Made by a program: the position numbers and the translations under genes. From contig JAKIUB010000004.1 in NCBI GenBank assembly GCA_021647745.1, forward strand, positions 1 through 64,000: a stretch of 64,000 nt of DNA, in the 5' to 3' direction. The DNA is from Paracoccaceae bacterium. GTDB taxonomy: Bacteria > Pseudomonadota > Alphaproteobacteria > Rhodobacterales > Rhodobacteraceae. Under the pieces are notes generated by a model. It was given only the letters and a program-made list of their open reading frames with translations. It had not been told where the DNA came from and did not search any database. This document shows positions 36,801-44,796 of this stretch, in pieces (position 1 is the first letter of the stretch; each line of letters starts with the position of its first letter).

Positions 36801-37406
36801 AACCATATTTGTATCGGACTGCCGGTAGTCTATCGTGGCATCTATCTTTCCGCCGGGGCCATCTAGCCGGCTGGCCGAAAACCGGACCTGCATCCCCTCG
36901 TCGTCCAGCTTGGCCGAGCCTTCGAGCGACAGGCGCGCCGCCAAGCCAAACACCGGCTCTCCAATAATAAAGACCGCCGCCGACACATTTCCGATATCAA
37001 CCGTAACCGGCAGGCTGGGCATGTGAAAGCCCGGCGCCTCGGGGCTGGGGAGGCTCGCGGTATCTTCATCAGGCAGGGCATTGCGGATCAGCGTGATGGT
37101 ATCAGCGGTCAGGGTTTCAATCTCGAGCGCCCCGCGCAGCAAGGCACCCCGGCTCCAGTTAATCTCGGCCCCCTCGATCCGCATCCACACACCTTCGCGG
37201 TCCGAAATCGTGATCTCCTCGATGGTAGCGTGCGCAGTAAGCACCCCGTCCATCCCGTTAAACCGGATGATCCGGTTCGGGGTCGATATTTGCTCCTCCA
37301 ATATACCGACCAACCCGCCGCTGGTGGCGGGCTGCGCGACCACAGGTTGCGAAAAACCCGTTGCAATAAAAAGCAATATACCAAACCTGATCATAATTTT
37401 TCTCAT
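33861..37406 (-). CDS. tamB: Translocation and assembly module subunit TamB (AsmA-like, periplasm-spanning)
   Basis: A 1181-residue protein with an N-terminal signal anchor (IMIRFGILLFIATGFSQ), a very long beta-rich middle and a conserved C-terminal DUF490 region (about 820-1181) containing RGMDFLDRRIDFSDGSVTL-like and GIDSRGDSNITAGKYL-like patterns. It would form a hydrophobic groove from inner membrane to TamA, moving phospholipids or outer-membrane proteins. ATG 37406 overlaps the tamA stop (TGATG); a TTG three bases earlier is the alternative. Length is typical for alphaproteobacteria. Confidence 0.93.
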   Translation of the reverse strand: MRKIMIRFGILLFIATGFSQPVVAQPATSGGLVGILEEQISTPNRIIRFNGMDGVLTAHATIEEITISDREGVWMRIEGAEINWSRGALLRGALEIETLTADTITLIRNALPDEDTASLPSPEAPGFHMPSLPVTVDIGNVSAAVFIIGEPVFGLAARLSLEGSAKLDDEGMQVRFSASRLDGPGGKIDATIDYRQSDTNMVIDLRVQEPQNGLIANALNIDGRPPMSAGISGNGPLADVLFDIFLDLDGTRLVEGSVELKGEAAGIAFSADIAGKITPLMPLDYRGFFEGESVISAKGTVLSEGGISLPEFSISTSDFAFSGTVETEADWFPREVSLVGRLAQKSGERVVLPFGQGAFSLLDADLTLGFGASSYEVWSLDITARDLSLAGTQIAKLSGTASGQATDMSAPEDRAVSGVFDMVVTGISGGEESLVHAIGSGELAAKSRFDWKAGMPFLLKSLTVVSETIDLAVDGQLDGDGFMGEIEGELKDLSVFSVFAGRQLSGGVTLDAQASFGIVGGVFDVDFDARGENIQISEPRIDPLLAGDTILSGEVKRDRDGIAIRNLVINSSQVKIAADGGLSSEGAALNLTANLKDLGILLPGLEGGADLVATTRGPFSDLDVTARLNSDSGIDLDLRGKVGDRLDLTAQLARFPLEIVNLLMPGQGLAGEISARAAITGSLSAPAVSFNTTLSKFTAAATLPYISGQIAMVAKGVWGEKGLTLRDTVVTLADGGRIQLNGNVQADFSQMDMRAKGQVPVSLLTPVLSDYGMIASGNAQLDIRAKGPLLSPDLSGTVSLSNGAGTYLGYNARIENMSANGQFSGQTFTLDGFSADVVGGGSVSGRGTVGILPDFPANLTVDIERVRYTDQKMVSTVVSGNLEITGSMASRYILGGAIELGLTEIQIPSALGASSDIAAVTHLHPERPVRRTLARAGLNPSGAAGAVEDAPLGFDLDISVPRRMFIRGRGLDTEMAGRFRISGPLSDISANGEIHMVRGRMDFLDRRIDFSDGSVTLSGPLDPQLDFNANLRVDNLLINLGVGGTMTSPEIIVTSSPPLPQDELLARLIFSRNIGELSPFQLLKLANAVATLSGSGGTSLSEKLRQASGLDNLDVGIDSRGDSNITAGKYLDNGIYTEIEISSSGEESISINLDILTDVTIQGRLASDGENSIGFYYERDY

Positions 37407-39286
37407 CAAAATGAATGCCCCAATCCAAGATACAGCCCGATTTTCGGGTCATTCGGACCACGATTTATCCCGCGGGCAATATCAAAGCGAAGCGGGCCGA
37501 GGCTGGTGAAATACCTCACCCCGACTCCAGCGCCAAATCTCCAGTCACCCCCGGATCCGGGCATCCGGGTATCGCCCACCTCTCCGGCATCGGCAAAAAC
37601 AACCACGCCGATTGAATCCGTAACCTGCACCCGCACTTCCGCACTCAGCTCGATCACGGACAGACCGCCGGAAAAGACCCCCGCATCGGTAGTGCCTATG
37701 CTGCGAAAATCAAACCCGCGCACACTGCCATCGCCACCCGTATAAAAAAGCAGGCTGTCGGGAGATTGTGAAATCGGTGCACCGAACATGGTGCCGACAT
37801 AGCCCCGCCCGGCCAAAACAACACGATCATCCTCGCCAAAAGCGCGATAATAGCGCGCCTCCAGCGTCGCACGCCCGATCGTATTGTCAAAAACCAGCTC
37901 CTGCATTCCGCGAATATCCGTAGCCAGATAGAAGCCTGAAGTCGGGTTCAGCGGGTCGTCACGCCGATCGAGACTAACCTCGCCGCGCAGCCCGACCAGC
38001 TTGAAATCCTGAAAGCCGTTGATATCTCTGGTTTCGCTATAGGAGGCGAAAGCGTAAGCACCGAATTCCATCATGCGCGTGTAATATTTTCCGCCGAGCA
38101 ACAGCTCGAAGTGTCGCTGCTCTATATGGTCGATCAGCGTATGATCCCCCTCGACCGAAAGCAAAAGATCCATGTCCGGGAACAAAAAACCGGGCTTGGC
38201 AAAGGCGGCGCGCAGGTTGTAATCCCACTCTCTCCAGTTGGTAGCAAAATCAATGCGCCCGGCCGAAACATCAAAGCGCAGCTGCTCGGCCTTTCCAAAC
38301 AAATTGCGGTGTCGCCATGTTCCGCGCACACCGAAGCCATCTATTGTTGAATATTCGGCGCCAAAACCAATATTGCGCAAAGCCATTTCATTGGCTTCCA
38401 GTACAAATGGCAGGATGCCGTTAGCGTCAATTTCCTCGCCAAGCTTGAAATTCGTGCTTTGCAAAGCACCCGTGCGCATCAGGCGTTCGCGCGCCCGGGC
38501 CACTTGGCGCGGATCATAAACCCCGCCGGCCGGCAAATTGGCCATATAGCGCAAAAATTCCGGGTCCAGACTTTCCGCCCCGCTGATTTCAAGATTGCCA
38601 TAATGCGCCAACCGGCCAGGGTTGATCTCGACATCGACGCTCAGCTCGCCGGTGTTATGCTCGGCGGTCACGGATTTTTCAACGACCTCCGCCAGCGCAT
38701 ACCCCTGCTGACGCCATGCCGTGAGCGCAAGCTCCACGGTTTCAAGCACCACAGTCGCCCGTGCATCATTTCCACGCACAAGCCCGCCATCGGTCAGGAC
38801 ATCATCACGCCCGGCAGGCGCTGGCATTGGCGAAATACCCACAGCGCCAAACTTGAACAACGGGCCGGGGTTAACCGTAATCTGAATCGAAACATTGGCG
38901 GGCATATTGGCTGTAAAGGGAATATCCGCCGCCTCGCGCCCGTCGACCAGAATGGAGATATCCCCGCCGTAATACCCTTCGGAATAGAGCGTTGCCAGCA
39001 AGGTGCGATAATCCGACTTGGCCCGGGCCAGCAGCTCGAAAAACTCATCCTGCGCAATATTCCTATCCTGAATAAGGGTGCTGGCCGCCCGCAGGGTGCG
39101 CGACAGCTCGCGAGAGGCCTCGCCGGCGGAAAACTCGAACGTATAGGAAACCCCGCCCGGTGCGGAAGTGTTTGCAGCCCGGCCAAAGAGGTGTATGCCA
39201 AATATCTCAAAACCATAAGCCGGCGCGGTGCCTGAAATCATTGCCGCAAAAAATACAACTGGCAGGGCTTTTTTCACTGAGACCAT
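37406..39286 (-). CDS. tamA: Outer-membrane assembly protein TamA (BamA/Omp85 family)
   Basis: A 626-residue outer-membrane protein. It has a Sec signal peptide (VKKALPVVFFAAMISGTAPAYG), about three POTRA domains (about 60-300) and a C-terminal 16-strand barrel (about 300-626). The Omp85 lid motif VRGFDFRSIG is present, and the protein ends in a terminal aromatic (GLGHSF), the outer-membrane insertion signal. It pairs with TamB, whose gene it overlaps. Confidence 0.95.
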   Translation of the reverse strand: MVSVKKALPVVFFAAMISGTAPAYGFEIFGIHLFGRAANTSAPGGVSYTFEFSAGEASRELSRTLRAASTLIQDRNIAQDEFFELLARAKSDYRTLLATLYSEGYYGGDISILVDGREAADIPFTANMPANVSIQITVNPGPLFKFGAVGISPMPAPAGRDDVLTDGGLVRGNDARATVVLETVELALTAWRQQGYALAEVVEKSVTAEHNTGELSVDVEINPGRLAHYGNLEISGAESLDPEFLRYMANLPAGGVYDPRQVARARERLMRTGALQSTNFKLGEEIDANGILPFVLEANEMALRNIGFGAEYSTIDGFGVRGTWRHRNLFGKAEQLRFDVSAGRIDFATNWREWDYNLRAAFAKPGFLFPDMDLLLSVEGDHTLIDHIEQRHFELLLGGKYYTRMMEFGAYAFASYSETRDINGFQDFKLVGLRGEVSLDRRDDPLNPTSGFYLATDIRGMQELVFDNTIGRATLEARYYRAFGEDDRVVLAGRGYVGTMFGAPISQSPDSLLFYTGGDGSVRGFDFRSIGTTDAGVFSGGLSVIELSAEVRVQVTDSIGVVVFADAGEVGDTRMPGSGGDWRFGAGVGVRYFTSLGPLRFDIARGINRGPNDPKIGLYLGLGHSF

Positions 39287-39567
39287 AGGGTTGACTTCCG
39301 GTAGATGATCCGACCCCGGAACAACCGAACGAATCTTGAAAATTAATCACCAATATTATGCTAAAGGCGGCAAAAAAATCAAGACGCGCTATGTGACGCA
39401 CCGCAGCAATAGCTCAAGGATATATCCTGTGCGGGCAGCGGCATGGTAGCGCTGCTTTAGAAAATTTGGCCAGAAAACACCCAACAAACACATTGAATAA
39501 AACGGGAGTCTATCTTAATGTCCCTGAAAATTTTACAGCGATAAAACAGCCAAAGGACCGCACAACC
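39287..39567. other. Divergent tamA/nhaA intergenic region
   Basis: Roughly 280 bases, A+T-rich near 39335-39370, holding the promoters of two divergent genes. An open upstream extension of nhaA to 39466 exists, but lacks a ribosome binding site and the encoded residues do not look like NhaA. I see no further gene or strong repeat. Confidence 0.4.
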
Positions 39568-40983
39568 ATGGACAAAAAAGATACCCCCTCCAAGGCGGCG
39601 ATTCCGAAAGAGTATTCCGCGCGCTGGGAAGCCAAGGCTTCGCGTGTTTTAACTCCTTTCGAGGAGTTTTTGCACCGGCAGACTACCGGCGGCTTTTTGC
39701 TGATGGGGATGGCGGTTTTGGCAATGGTTTTGGCCAATAGCGATTTCGCAACCCTCTATAATGGCATGCTGAAAACCTATATCAGCATCGGGGTCGGCGA
39801 CTGGAGCCTGAAGATGAGCGCCCAGCACTGGATCAATGATGGTCTGATGGCGTTGTTTTTCTTTGTAGTGGGCCTTGAGCTGAAGCGCGAATTTCTGGTC
39901 GGGGAGCTATCCAGCCCGCGCAATGCCATTCTGCCAATCGGAGCCGCTATTGGCGGTATGGTTGTACCGGCGCTGGCCTATCTGGCCATCAACCCCAGCG
40001 GGGATGCCGCCATTGGCTGGGGTATTCCGATGGCGACCGATATCGCTTTTGCCATTGGCGCCATGGCCTTGCTCGGCTCGCGGGTGCCGCCAGCCCTGAT
40101 CACCTTTCTCGTCGCGCTCGCTATTGTGGATGACCTTGGCGCGGTGATGGTAATCGCCCTGTTTTACACCGAAACCCTGTCGCTGGGTCCGCTGGCCATC
40201 TCTGGCGGTATGTTGGCTATACTTGTTGTGTTCAACCTGAGCGGCATACGCAATCCATATCCTTATTTTGGCATCGCGCTCCTGATGTGGTATTTCATGC
40301 TTCTCTCCGGTGTGCATGCCACATTGGCCGGCGTGATCGGCGCGATGACCGTGCCCGCCATGCCGAAGTATGACCCCGCCCGCTTTAGCGCCAATGTCCG
40401 CGATATTATGCAGCGGTTTGATGCCAGCCATAAGGAGGGTAAAAGCATCATGACCAATATCCAGCTCCGCACTCAGGTTCAGGCATTGGAAAACAGTGTT
40501 TTTCGAGTGGAAACCCCATTGCAGCGGCTGGAACATATCTGGCACATGCCTGTTGCCTTTCTGGTTATCCCGATTTTTGCGCTGGCCAATGCCGGCATCC
40601 CGGTCGAATTTGGCAATATCGGCGGAATACTGGGGAATCCGGTGCTGCTCGGGGTATCGGCCGGGCTGATCCTTGGTAAATTTGTCGGGATCACCGGAAT
40701 TTGCTGGCTGATGCTCAAATTCGGCATCGCCGACCTGCCCAAAGATACCAGCTTTAGCCAGATTGCCGGTGTTTCCTTGCTGGCCGGCATCGGGTTTACC
40801 ATGTCGATCTTTGTCGCCCAGCTGGCATTCAGCGACCAGCCAGAAATGCTACTGATGGCCAAGACCGGCATTCTCGGTGCCTCTCTTATCGCGGGTATTT
40901 CCGGGTATACCTGGCTTTATCTGGCTGGCAGCCCGAAAAAAGGCAACGGATCAAAGCAGACAGACGGGCAGACAGACGAATAG
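39568..40983 (+). CDS. nhaA: Na+/H+ antiporter NhaA
   Basis: A 471-residue inner-membrane antiporter with about twelve helices that exports Na+ in exchange for protons. Visible landmarks are HWINDGLMALFFFVVGLELKRE, and the transport site ATDIAFAIGAMALLG followed by ALAIVDDLGAV with the paired aspartates. ATG 39568 with AAAGGA upstream is preferred over 39466. The region from about residue 295 (KSIMTNIQLRTQVQALEN) is a longer cytoplasmic loop than in Escherichia coli NhaA, as usual in alphaproteobacteria. A strong hairpin follows the stop. Confidence 0.96.
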   Translation: MDKKDTPSKAAIPKEYSARWEAKASRVLTPFEEFLHRQTTGGFLLMGMAVLAMVLANSDFATLYNGMLKTYISIGVGDWSLKMSAQHWINDGLMALFFFVVGLELKREFLVGELSSPRNAILPIGAAIGGMVVPALAYLAINPSGDAAIGWGIPMATDIAFAIGAMALLGSRVPPALITFLVALAIVDDLGAVMVIALFYTETLSLGPLAISGGMLAILVVFNLSGIRNPYPYFGIALLMWYFMLLSGVHATLAGVIGAMTVPAMPKYDPARFSANVRDIMQRFDASHKEGKSIMTNIQLRTQVQALENSVFRVETPLQRLEHIWHMPVAFLVIPIFALANAGIPVEFGNIGGILGNPVLLGVSAGLILGKFVGITGICWLMLKFGIADLPKDTSFSQIAGVSLLAGIGFTMSIFVAQLAFSDQPEMLLMAKTGILGASLIAGISGYTWLYLAGSPKKGNGSKQTDGQTDE

Positions 40984-41011
40984 CCTCGGCCCGGACCACC
41001 TAGAACAGTAT

Positions 41012-41042
41012 AGGGGCAGCAGCGTTGGTCGCTGCTGCCCCT
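41012..41042. terminator. Strong hairpin after nhaA
   Basis: A perfect 13-base-pair stem (AGGGGCAGCAGCG 41012-41024 with 41030-41042) and 5-base loop, 29 bases after the nhaA stop. No T-run follows on either strand, so it may protect mRNA ends or act with Rho rather than as a classical intrinsic terminator. Confidence 0.65.
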
Positions 41043-41110
41043 GTGGGGTGAGTTTAGCCCAACCACACAAAACCAACCGAAAAGCAGTGGTGGAAAGCCG
41101 GAATAGCCAG

Positions 41111-41611
41111 CTATTTTTTTCTCTTGCCGCCTTTTTTGAAGGCATTCAGCGCCGCACCAAGCAGGGCGCTGAGCATTTGCGGAGATATCGCCGAAACCGG
41201 ATTGGAAACCAGCGCGCGCATTTGCGCCCTGAACCCTGTCACCTCGGCTCGCAGCGCCTCGAATTCGGCCTGCACCGCCGCCGCGCCGCGCTCGATATCG
41301 GCCAGCGCGTGCTCCTGCACCTCGCGCACTGCCGCGATCTCCTTATCGGCAGATGACAGCTTGGCAAACAAAACAATCAGACCGGCAAACACAAAGTTTC
41401 CCGCCGCGACAATCAGGGCTGCTGCCGAAGAGTGCATGCTTTCCACCAGCCAGAAAAACACCGCCATATTCAGCATGACAACACCAAACAGCGCTATTGC
41501 GCCGGCCACCACCATCAGGCCCGTTTTTTTGGCCACCACAGACATGCGGTATTCCGAGATCATCGCCTGCGTGCGCCAAATGACCTTGAGGTTTCGAGTC
41601 AGGTTTCTCAT
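41111..41611 (-). CDS. Phage-holin-III-superfamily-like small membrane protein
   Basis: A 166-residue protein with two adjacent membrane helices (about 27-58 and 62-86), a charged, probably coiled-coil segment (about 87-130) and a Lys-rich C-terminus (FKKGGKRKK). The two-helix plus coil layout matches the putative holin-III superfamily proteins often found in proteobacterial envelope-stress operons; phage origin is not implied. It follows the DUF883-like gene at 41621 by 9 bases, an arrangement commonly seen. Confidence 0.7.
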   Translation of the reverse strand: MRNLTRNLKVIWRTQAMISEYRMSVVAKKTGLMVVAGAIALFGVVMLNMAVFFWLVESMHSSAAALIVAAGNFVFAGLIVLFAKLSSADKEIAAVREVQEHALADIERGAAAVQAEFEALRAEVTGFRAQMRALVSNPVSAISPQMLSALLGAALNAFKKGGKRKK

Positions 41612-41620
41612 GGCGATCCC

Positions 41621-41881
41621 CTAACGGCCTACGGCACGGCCAATAACCAGCCCGACAATAAAGGCACCCATCAAGGCCATTGCCGGATTTTTTTCGGCTG
41701 CGGATTCAAATTCCTTCAGCAATGTGCCGAAATGGGTCTGGAAATCATGGGGTTCTTCGGTTTCCGGCTCCCGTCCGGCCTCTTGCGGGGCCGAATCAGC
41801 CGGTTCGGAAGAGGGGCTTCTCTCGGCCAGCAATGCACGCATTTCTGCCAGCTCGGCTTCTAGTTCTGCTTTTGTAGGCAT
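41621..41881 (-). CDS. DUF883/ElaB-like small membrane protein
   Basis: An 86-residue protein: an N-terminal charged helix (KAELEAELAEMRALLAE), a Pro/Glu-rich linker and a C-terminal helix with glycine-zipper pattern (NPAMALMGAFIVGLVIGRAVGR), as in the ElaB/YqjD/DUF883 family. In Escherichia coli these tether stationary-phase ribosomes to the membrane, but for this protein the role is only inferred. First gene of a two-gene unit with 41111. Confidence 0.75.
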   Translation of the reverse strand: MPTKAELEAELAEMRALLAERSPSSEPADSAPQEAGREPETEEPHDFQTHFGTLLKEFESAAEKNPAMALMGAFIVGLVIGRAVGR

Positions 41882-42037
41882 TGGATCCCCTGATTTGCAA
41901 TTTGCGAATGTGTATTCTGTGTCAGCAAAGACTACCGGATGACGCGAATTAATCCAGCATAATAATTTTTATATAGGTATATCACACTTGGGGTATGTGT
42001 AATGAATTGCCAATTTAAAATGAATATGTCATAGTTC

Positions 42038-42055
42038 CGAGTAACTTTTTACTCG
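42038..42055. promoter_or_regulatory. Small hairpin before the phosphatase-like gene
   Basis: CGAGTAA (42038-42044) and TTACTCG (42049-42055) form a 7-base-pair stem with a 4-base loop, 48 bases before ATG 42103. It could be an operator or a leader hairpin; the region upstream to 41900 is A+T-rich (TTTATATAGGTATATCAC) and probably holds the promoter. Confidence 0.4.
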
Positions 42056-42102
42056 TCGCTGCGCAAATGCTCCCCTGCATTTTCCTCAAACCGGAGCTTT
42101 TT

Positions 42103-42756
42103 ATGAAAATTATCTCCATCGCTCTCGCTGTGATTTTCGCAGCAGCGCCGGCTTTCTCGCAAAATATCATATCCCGGGATGGCGGGCCGGGCCGCTCCGA
42201 AATGATAGCCCGCAACGGTGATGTTGATATTGACGGCCTTGCTTTTGTGCGCCCGGTTTTGAGTGGCGTTTTGTATCGTGGCGGGTTTCAGGGGGGAGAC
42301 AAAGGGCGGACAGGCCTTTCAAACGCCCAGCGGATAGATCTTTGCAATACCGGTTTCAGTCAGGCACGCTATATCGACTACGGCAAAAACACCAACTATG
42401 GCGAAATAGATTGCCCCACCGGCTCGTTCAACTATGAAGGCGGGCGCTCAACCTCGACCTCGGAGCTAATGCAGACCATATATAACGTAATCAAAAACCC
42501 ATCCGAAGGGCCGGTCTACGTCCATTGCATGTGGGGTGTTCACTCCTCCGGTGCCGTGGCCGCCATGGCGCTGGTGCAATTTTGCGGCTGGTCCGAGCGC
42601 TCAGCAAAAAAATACTGGGACGAGGCCCGTAACGGCGCCCCTTGCTCCGGCGGGTGTGACGACTGGATAGATGGCCGCTTTGAACGCTTTAGCGTGGATC
42701 CCGCACTCACGATTTCCGCAACCGAGCAAGCGGCGATCTGCCCGACCGAATTTTAA
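42103..42756 (+). CDS. Exported dual-specificity-phosphatase-like protein lacking the catalytic arginine
   Basis: A 217-residue product with a Sec signal peptide (MKIISIALAVIFAAAPAFSQ). The signature VYVHCMWGVHSSG corresponds to the HCxxGxxRSG P-loop of cysteine phosphatases, with Cys142, but the position of the invariant Arg is Ser148. LYRGG and LCNTGF upstream match the lead-in strands of the fold. Several other cysteines (CPTGSF, CGW, CSGGC, CPTEF) suit a disulfide-rich exported protein. It may bind phosphorylated ligands without cleaving them, or be a subfamily with another chemistry. Followed after 31 bases by the SH3-META gene. Confidence 0.75.
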   Translation: MKIISIALAVIFAAAPAFSQNIISRDGGPGRSEMIARNGDVDIDGLAFVRPVLSGVLYRGGFQGGDKGRTGLSNAQRIDLCNTGFSQARYIDYGKNTNYGEIDCPTGSFNYEGGRSTSTSELMQTIYNVIKNPSEGPVYVHCMWGVHSSGAVAAMALVQFCGWSERSAKKYWDEARNGAPCSGGCDDWIDGRFERFSVDPALTISATEQAAICPTEF

Positions 42757-42787
42757 CCCTTTGCTATCTTGATTGAGGAATATCATC

Positions 42788-43507
42788 ATGCCCTTTCACC
42801 ACCTCAAGGCTGTAATGGTCAGCGGCTTTATGCTTCTGGCACCGCTTCCCGCCCTTTCCGAAGCCGACGGGCCGGACTTTTTCCGTGTGGTTAATGTCTC
42901 CAGCGACGATGTGCTGAATATCCGCGCGGATTCAAACAGCGACTCCGCCATAATTGGCACGATCCCGCCAGGCGCACAGGGAGTGCGCAACCTTGGCTGC
43001 GTCGGGGGTATGACCTTTGCCGAATATGACGCCGCGACCGATGCCGAGCGCGCTGCCGGCGCCCTGCGCGGCTGGTGTAATGTCGAGTATGACGGTGTTA
43101 CCGGCTGGGCTTCTCAAAAATACCTGCGCGAGGGTTCTGTGCCAAACACAGATATGACAAACGCAGACACAGACGAAGCCATCCCGACCTGGAATGTGGT
43201 CAGCCTCAACGGAGAAACCCCTGTCGGTGAAGCCTATCTCAGCTTCTCGCCTGATGGTAATCTATCCGGCTTTACGGGGTGTAATAATTTTAGCGCCTAT
43301 GTCAGCAGCAGCAATGGGCAGCTCTTTGTCGATACTCCTTTTATCATGACAATGATGGCCTGTGCGGGTGACGACCTCGCCGCGCAGGAAACTGCGCTTG
43401 TTATTCTGCTTGAAAGCCAGCCCACATACACCTTTGACCCGATATTGAGCCAAATGACCCTCATTTCGGCGAATGGGGAAATATGGGCGAAAATTCAACG
43501 TAATTAA
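42788..43507 (+). CDS. Exported SH3-like plus META-domain protein (copy 1)
   Basis: A 239-residue protein with a Sec signal peptide ending LSEA-DG. The N-terminal half is a bacterial SH3-like domain (VLNIRADSNSDSAIIGTIPPGAQGV ... GWCNVEYDGVTGWASQKYL). The C-terminal half is a META/HslJ-like domain with FTGCNNFSA and the TMMAC...QE motif. ATG 42788 (GAGGA upstream) is preferred over 42773. It is a paralogue of the 44797 gene: same length, same domain order. SH3 domains of this type bind cell-wall or peptide ligands; the role of META domains is not established. Confidence 0.85.
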   Translation: MPFHHLKAVMVSGFMLLAPLPALSEADGPDFFRVVNVSSDDVLNIRADSNSDSAIIGTIPPGAQGVRNLGCVGGMTFAEYDAATDAERAAGALRGWCNVEYDGVTGWASQKYLREGSVPNTDMTNADTDEAIPTWNVVSLNGETPVGEAYLSFSPDGNLSGFTGCNNFSAYVSSSNGQLFVDTPFIMTMMACAGDDLAAQETALVILLESQPTYTFDPILSQMTLISANGEIWAKIQRN

Positions 43508-43548
43508 TACCTCGGCAATAGCCGGCACCAACAAAAAAAGGAAATAAT

Positions 43549-43806
43549 ATGTGCAAAGCTCTCATCTGGATAGGATCAATCCTTTATGTAGCCGCATTGG
43601 GCATCTGGATCATCAGCGAATACGGACTGTTCGGGCAAGATAGCACTGCGTTCTCGGGTATATTTTTGGTCTTTTTTGGCATGCCTTGGAGTATGATGTC
43701 GAATATTGGCCCGGAAAGCATTTGGCCTTACCTGACAGCGCTCACCCCGCTCATCAATATTTTGCTGCTTGTCGGCATCTGCAAGTGGATACGGAAAAAG
43801 GGTTAG
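43549..43806 (+). CDS. Small two-helix membrane protein
   Basis: An 85-residue protein with hydrophobic helices at about 4-24 and 35-48 and a third at about 60-78, ending KWIRKKG. AAAAAAGGAAATAAT precedes the start, a good ribosome binding site. Similar short membrane proteins of unknown function occur in many proteobacteria. It is followed by a strong terminator. Confidence 0.75.
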   Translation: MCKALIWIGSILYVAALGIWIISEYGLFGQDSTAFSGIFLVFFGMPWSMMSNIGPESIWPYLTALTPLINILLLVGICKWIRKKG

Positions 43807-43840
43807 GGTAGGCGCCTTTTCAGGCAATATGCATACAAAA

Positions 43841-43875
43841 AAAGCGGGCTGTGGAGGGTATCCACAGCCCGCTTT
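43841..43875. terminator. Bidirectional intrinsic terminator
   Basis: A perfect stem (AAAGCGGGCTGTGGA 43841-43855 with 43861-43875, loop GGGTA) flanked by A-rich and T-rich runs (AAAAAAAGC...GCTTTTTG). It serves both the plus-strand unit ending at 43806 and the minus-strand gene ending at 43895. Confidence 0.92.
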
Positions 43876-43894
43876 TTGTTATTGCGAGATCAAC

Positions 43895-44143
43895 TTACCG
43901 CCGGATCAGCCTTAGAACCAACAAGATAATGATCGCTCCAACAAGCGGGAAACCGATTGTGGCGGCCCAGCCATCGCCCATTGGAATCCCGACCCTCGGA
44001 AGTAGCCAGCCAGCCAAAACCCCGCCAAGAATACCGACGATAACGTTTCCAACAAGCCCCATGCCGCCTCCCTTGACAACAATACCGGCCAACCAGCCAA
44101 CAATCCCGCCAATAATCACCGCAACCATCAAGCCAAAAAGCAT
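43895..44143 (-). CDS. GlsB/YeaQ/YmgE-family stress membrane protein
   Basis: An 82-residue protein made of three glycine-rich membrane helices (LMVAVIIGGIVGWLAGIVVKG, NVIVGILGGVLAGWLLP, IGFPLVGAIIILLVL), typical of the transglycosylase-associated GlsB family, induced in envelope stress and stationary phase. ATG 44143 is preferred because AAGGA lies 6-7 bases before it; ATG 44149 would touch the ribosome binding site. The bidirectional terminator follows. Confidence 0.9.
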   Translation of the reverse strand: MLFGLMVAVIIGGIVGWLAGIVVKGGGMGLVGNVIVGILGGVLAGWLLPRVGIPMGDGWAATIGFPLVGAIIILLVLRLIRR

Positions 44144-44428
44144 GTCCATTCCTTTCCAGTAGATACTTCCATAAGGTTCTCCTTTTTATACTGTTCCAAA
44201 GCCAAGTGCCCCATTATATGGTTAACACAATTCATTTACAGCCTTAACTTGTGCGCCCTTGCCGGCTTGAATTGAGTAATCACTTTAGCTCGAGAGCACC
44301 AGAAGCCCGGCGTGCATCAAACTCCTTTCAAAATATTTACACGTTAGGGGTGTATAAAATATTGCGAACGGCACTGGTTTTTGCTAACTTTCGAGAGTTA
44401 AACCCATTCTATAAAAGAGGAACAAACT
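44144..44428. other. A+T-rich intergenic region
   Basis: About 285 bases between divergent genes, more A+T-rich than the neighbours. It should hold promoters for the GlsB gene and for the lipoprotein at 44429 (for instance TATAAAATATT near 44352-44362). I see no gene or strong repeat here. Confidence 0.45.
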
Positions 44429-44734
44429 ATGCGGACGAAAAAATTTGGGCTTTTAGTAGTCACCATGCTATTTGTCGCCGCCTGTGATGTCGTTATCGAG
44501 GCTGGTCCAGATAATGGCGGGGGCGGCCTTACACCGGACATTGGCTATGATTGCCGGACTGCAGTGGCCAACGAGACATACCAGCCGTTTTACAGCACCG
44601 CCGCCGGTCCTGTGATACAGACCTCGAGCGGATATCAGATGCGCGTCTCTCTGGCCGGCGCCGAGGCTGCATGGCTTTGCAATACCGACTTTTCCGGCGA
44701 TGTCCTCAACGTCGCTTATAGCGAATACGGCTAA
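44429..44734 (+). CDS. Small predicted lipoprotein
   Basis: A 101-residue product with a lipoprotein signal peptide (basic RTKK, hydrophobic FGLLVVTMLFV, lipobox AAC at Cys19). A Gly-rich linker follows, then a short domain with two further cysteines (YDCRTAV, WLCNTDF) that could be disulfide-linked. No family recognised. AGAGGAAC precedes ATG. A terminator hairpin follows directly. Confidence 0.8.
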   Translation: MRTKKFGLLVVTMLFVAACDVVIEAGPDNGGGGLTPDIGYDCRTAVANETYQPFYSTAAGPVIQTSSGYQMRVSLAGAEAAWLCNTDFSGDVLNVAYSEYG

Positions 44735-44743
44735 AACCAATAT

Positions 44744-44767
44744 CCCTTGCCCGATATAGGGCAAGGG
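44744..44767 (+). terminator. Intrinsic terminator after lipoprotein gene
   Basis: CCCTTGCCC (44744-44752) pairs with GGGCAAGGG (44759-44767) around a GATATA loop, followed by TTTCTCATTTT. The stem is strong, the T-run interrupted. Confidence 0.7.
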
Positions 44768-44796
44768 TTTCTCATTTTCGTCCGGAAAGCCTTAAT

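Noticed and set aside
39466..39567. Longer N-terminus for nhaA
   Set aside because: No ribosome binding site before 39466, and the additional 34 residues have no counterpart I know in NhaA; ATG 39568 has a good upstream AAAGGA.
41111..41611. Prophage holin
   Set aside because: The holin-like domain occurs in ordinary chromosomal envelope genes, and no other phage gene (lysin, integrase, structural) is near.
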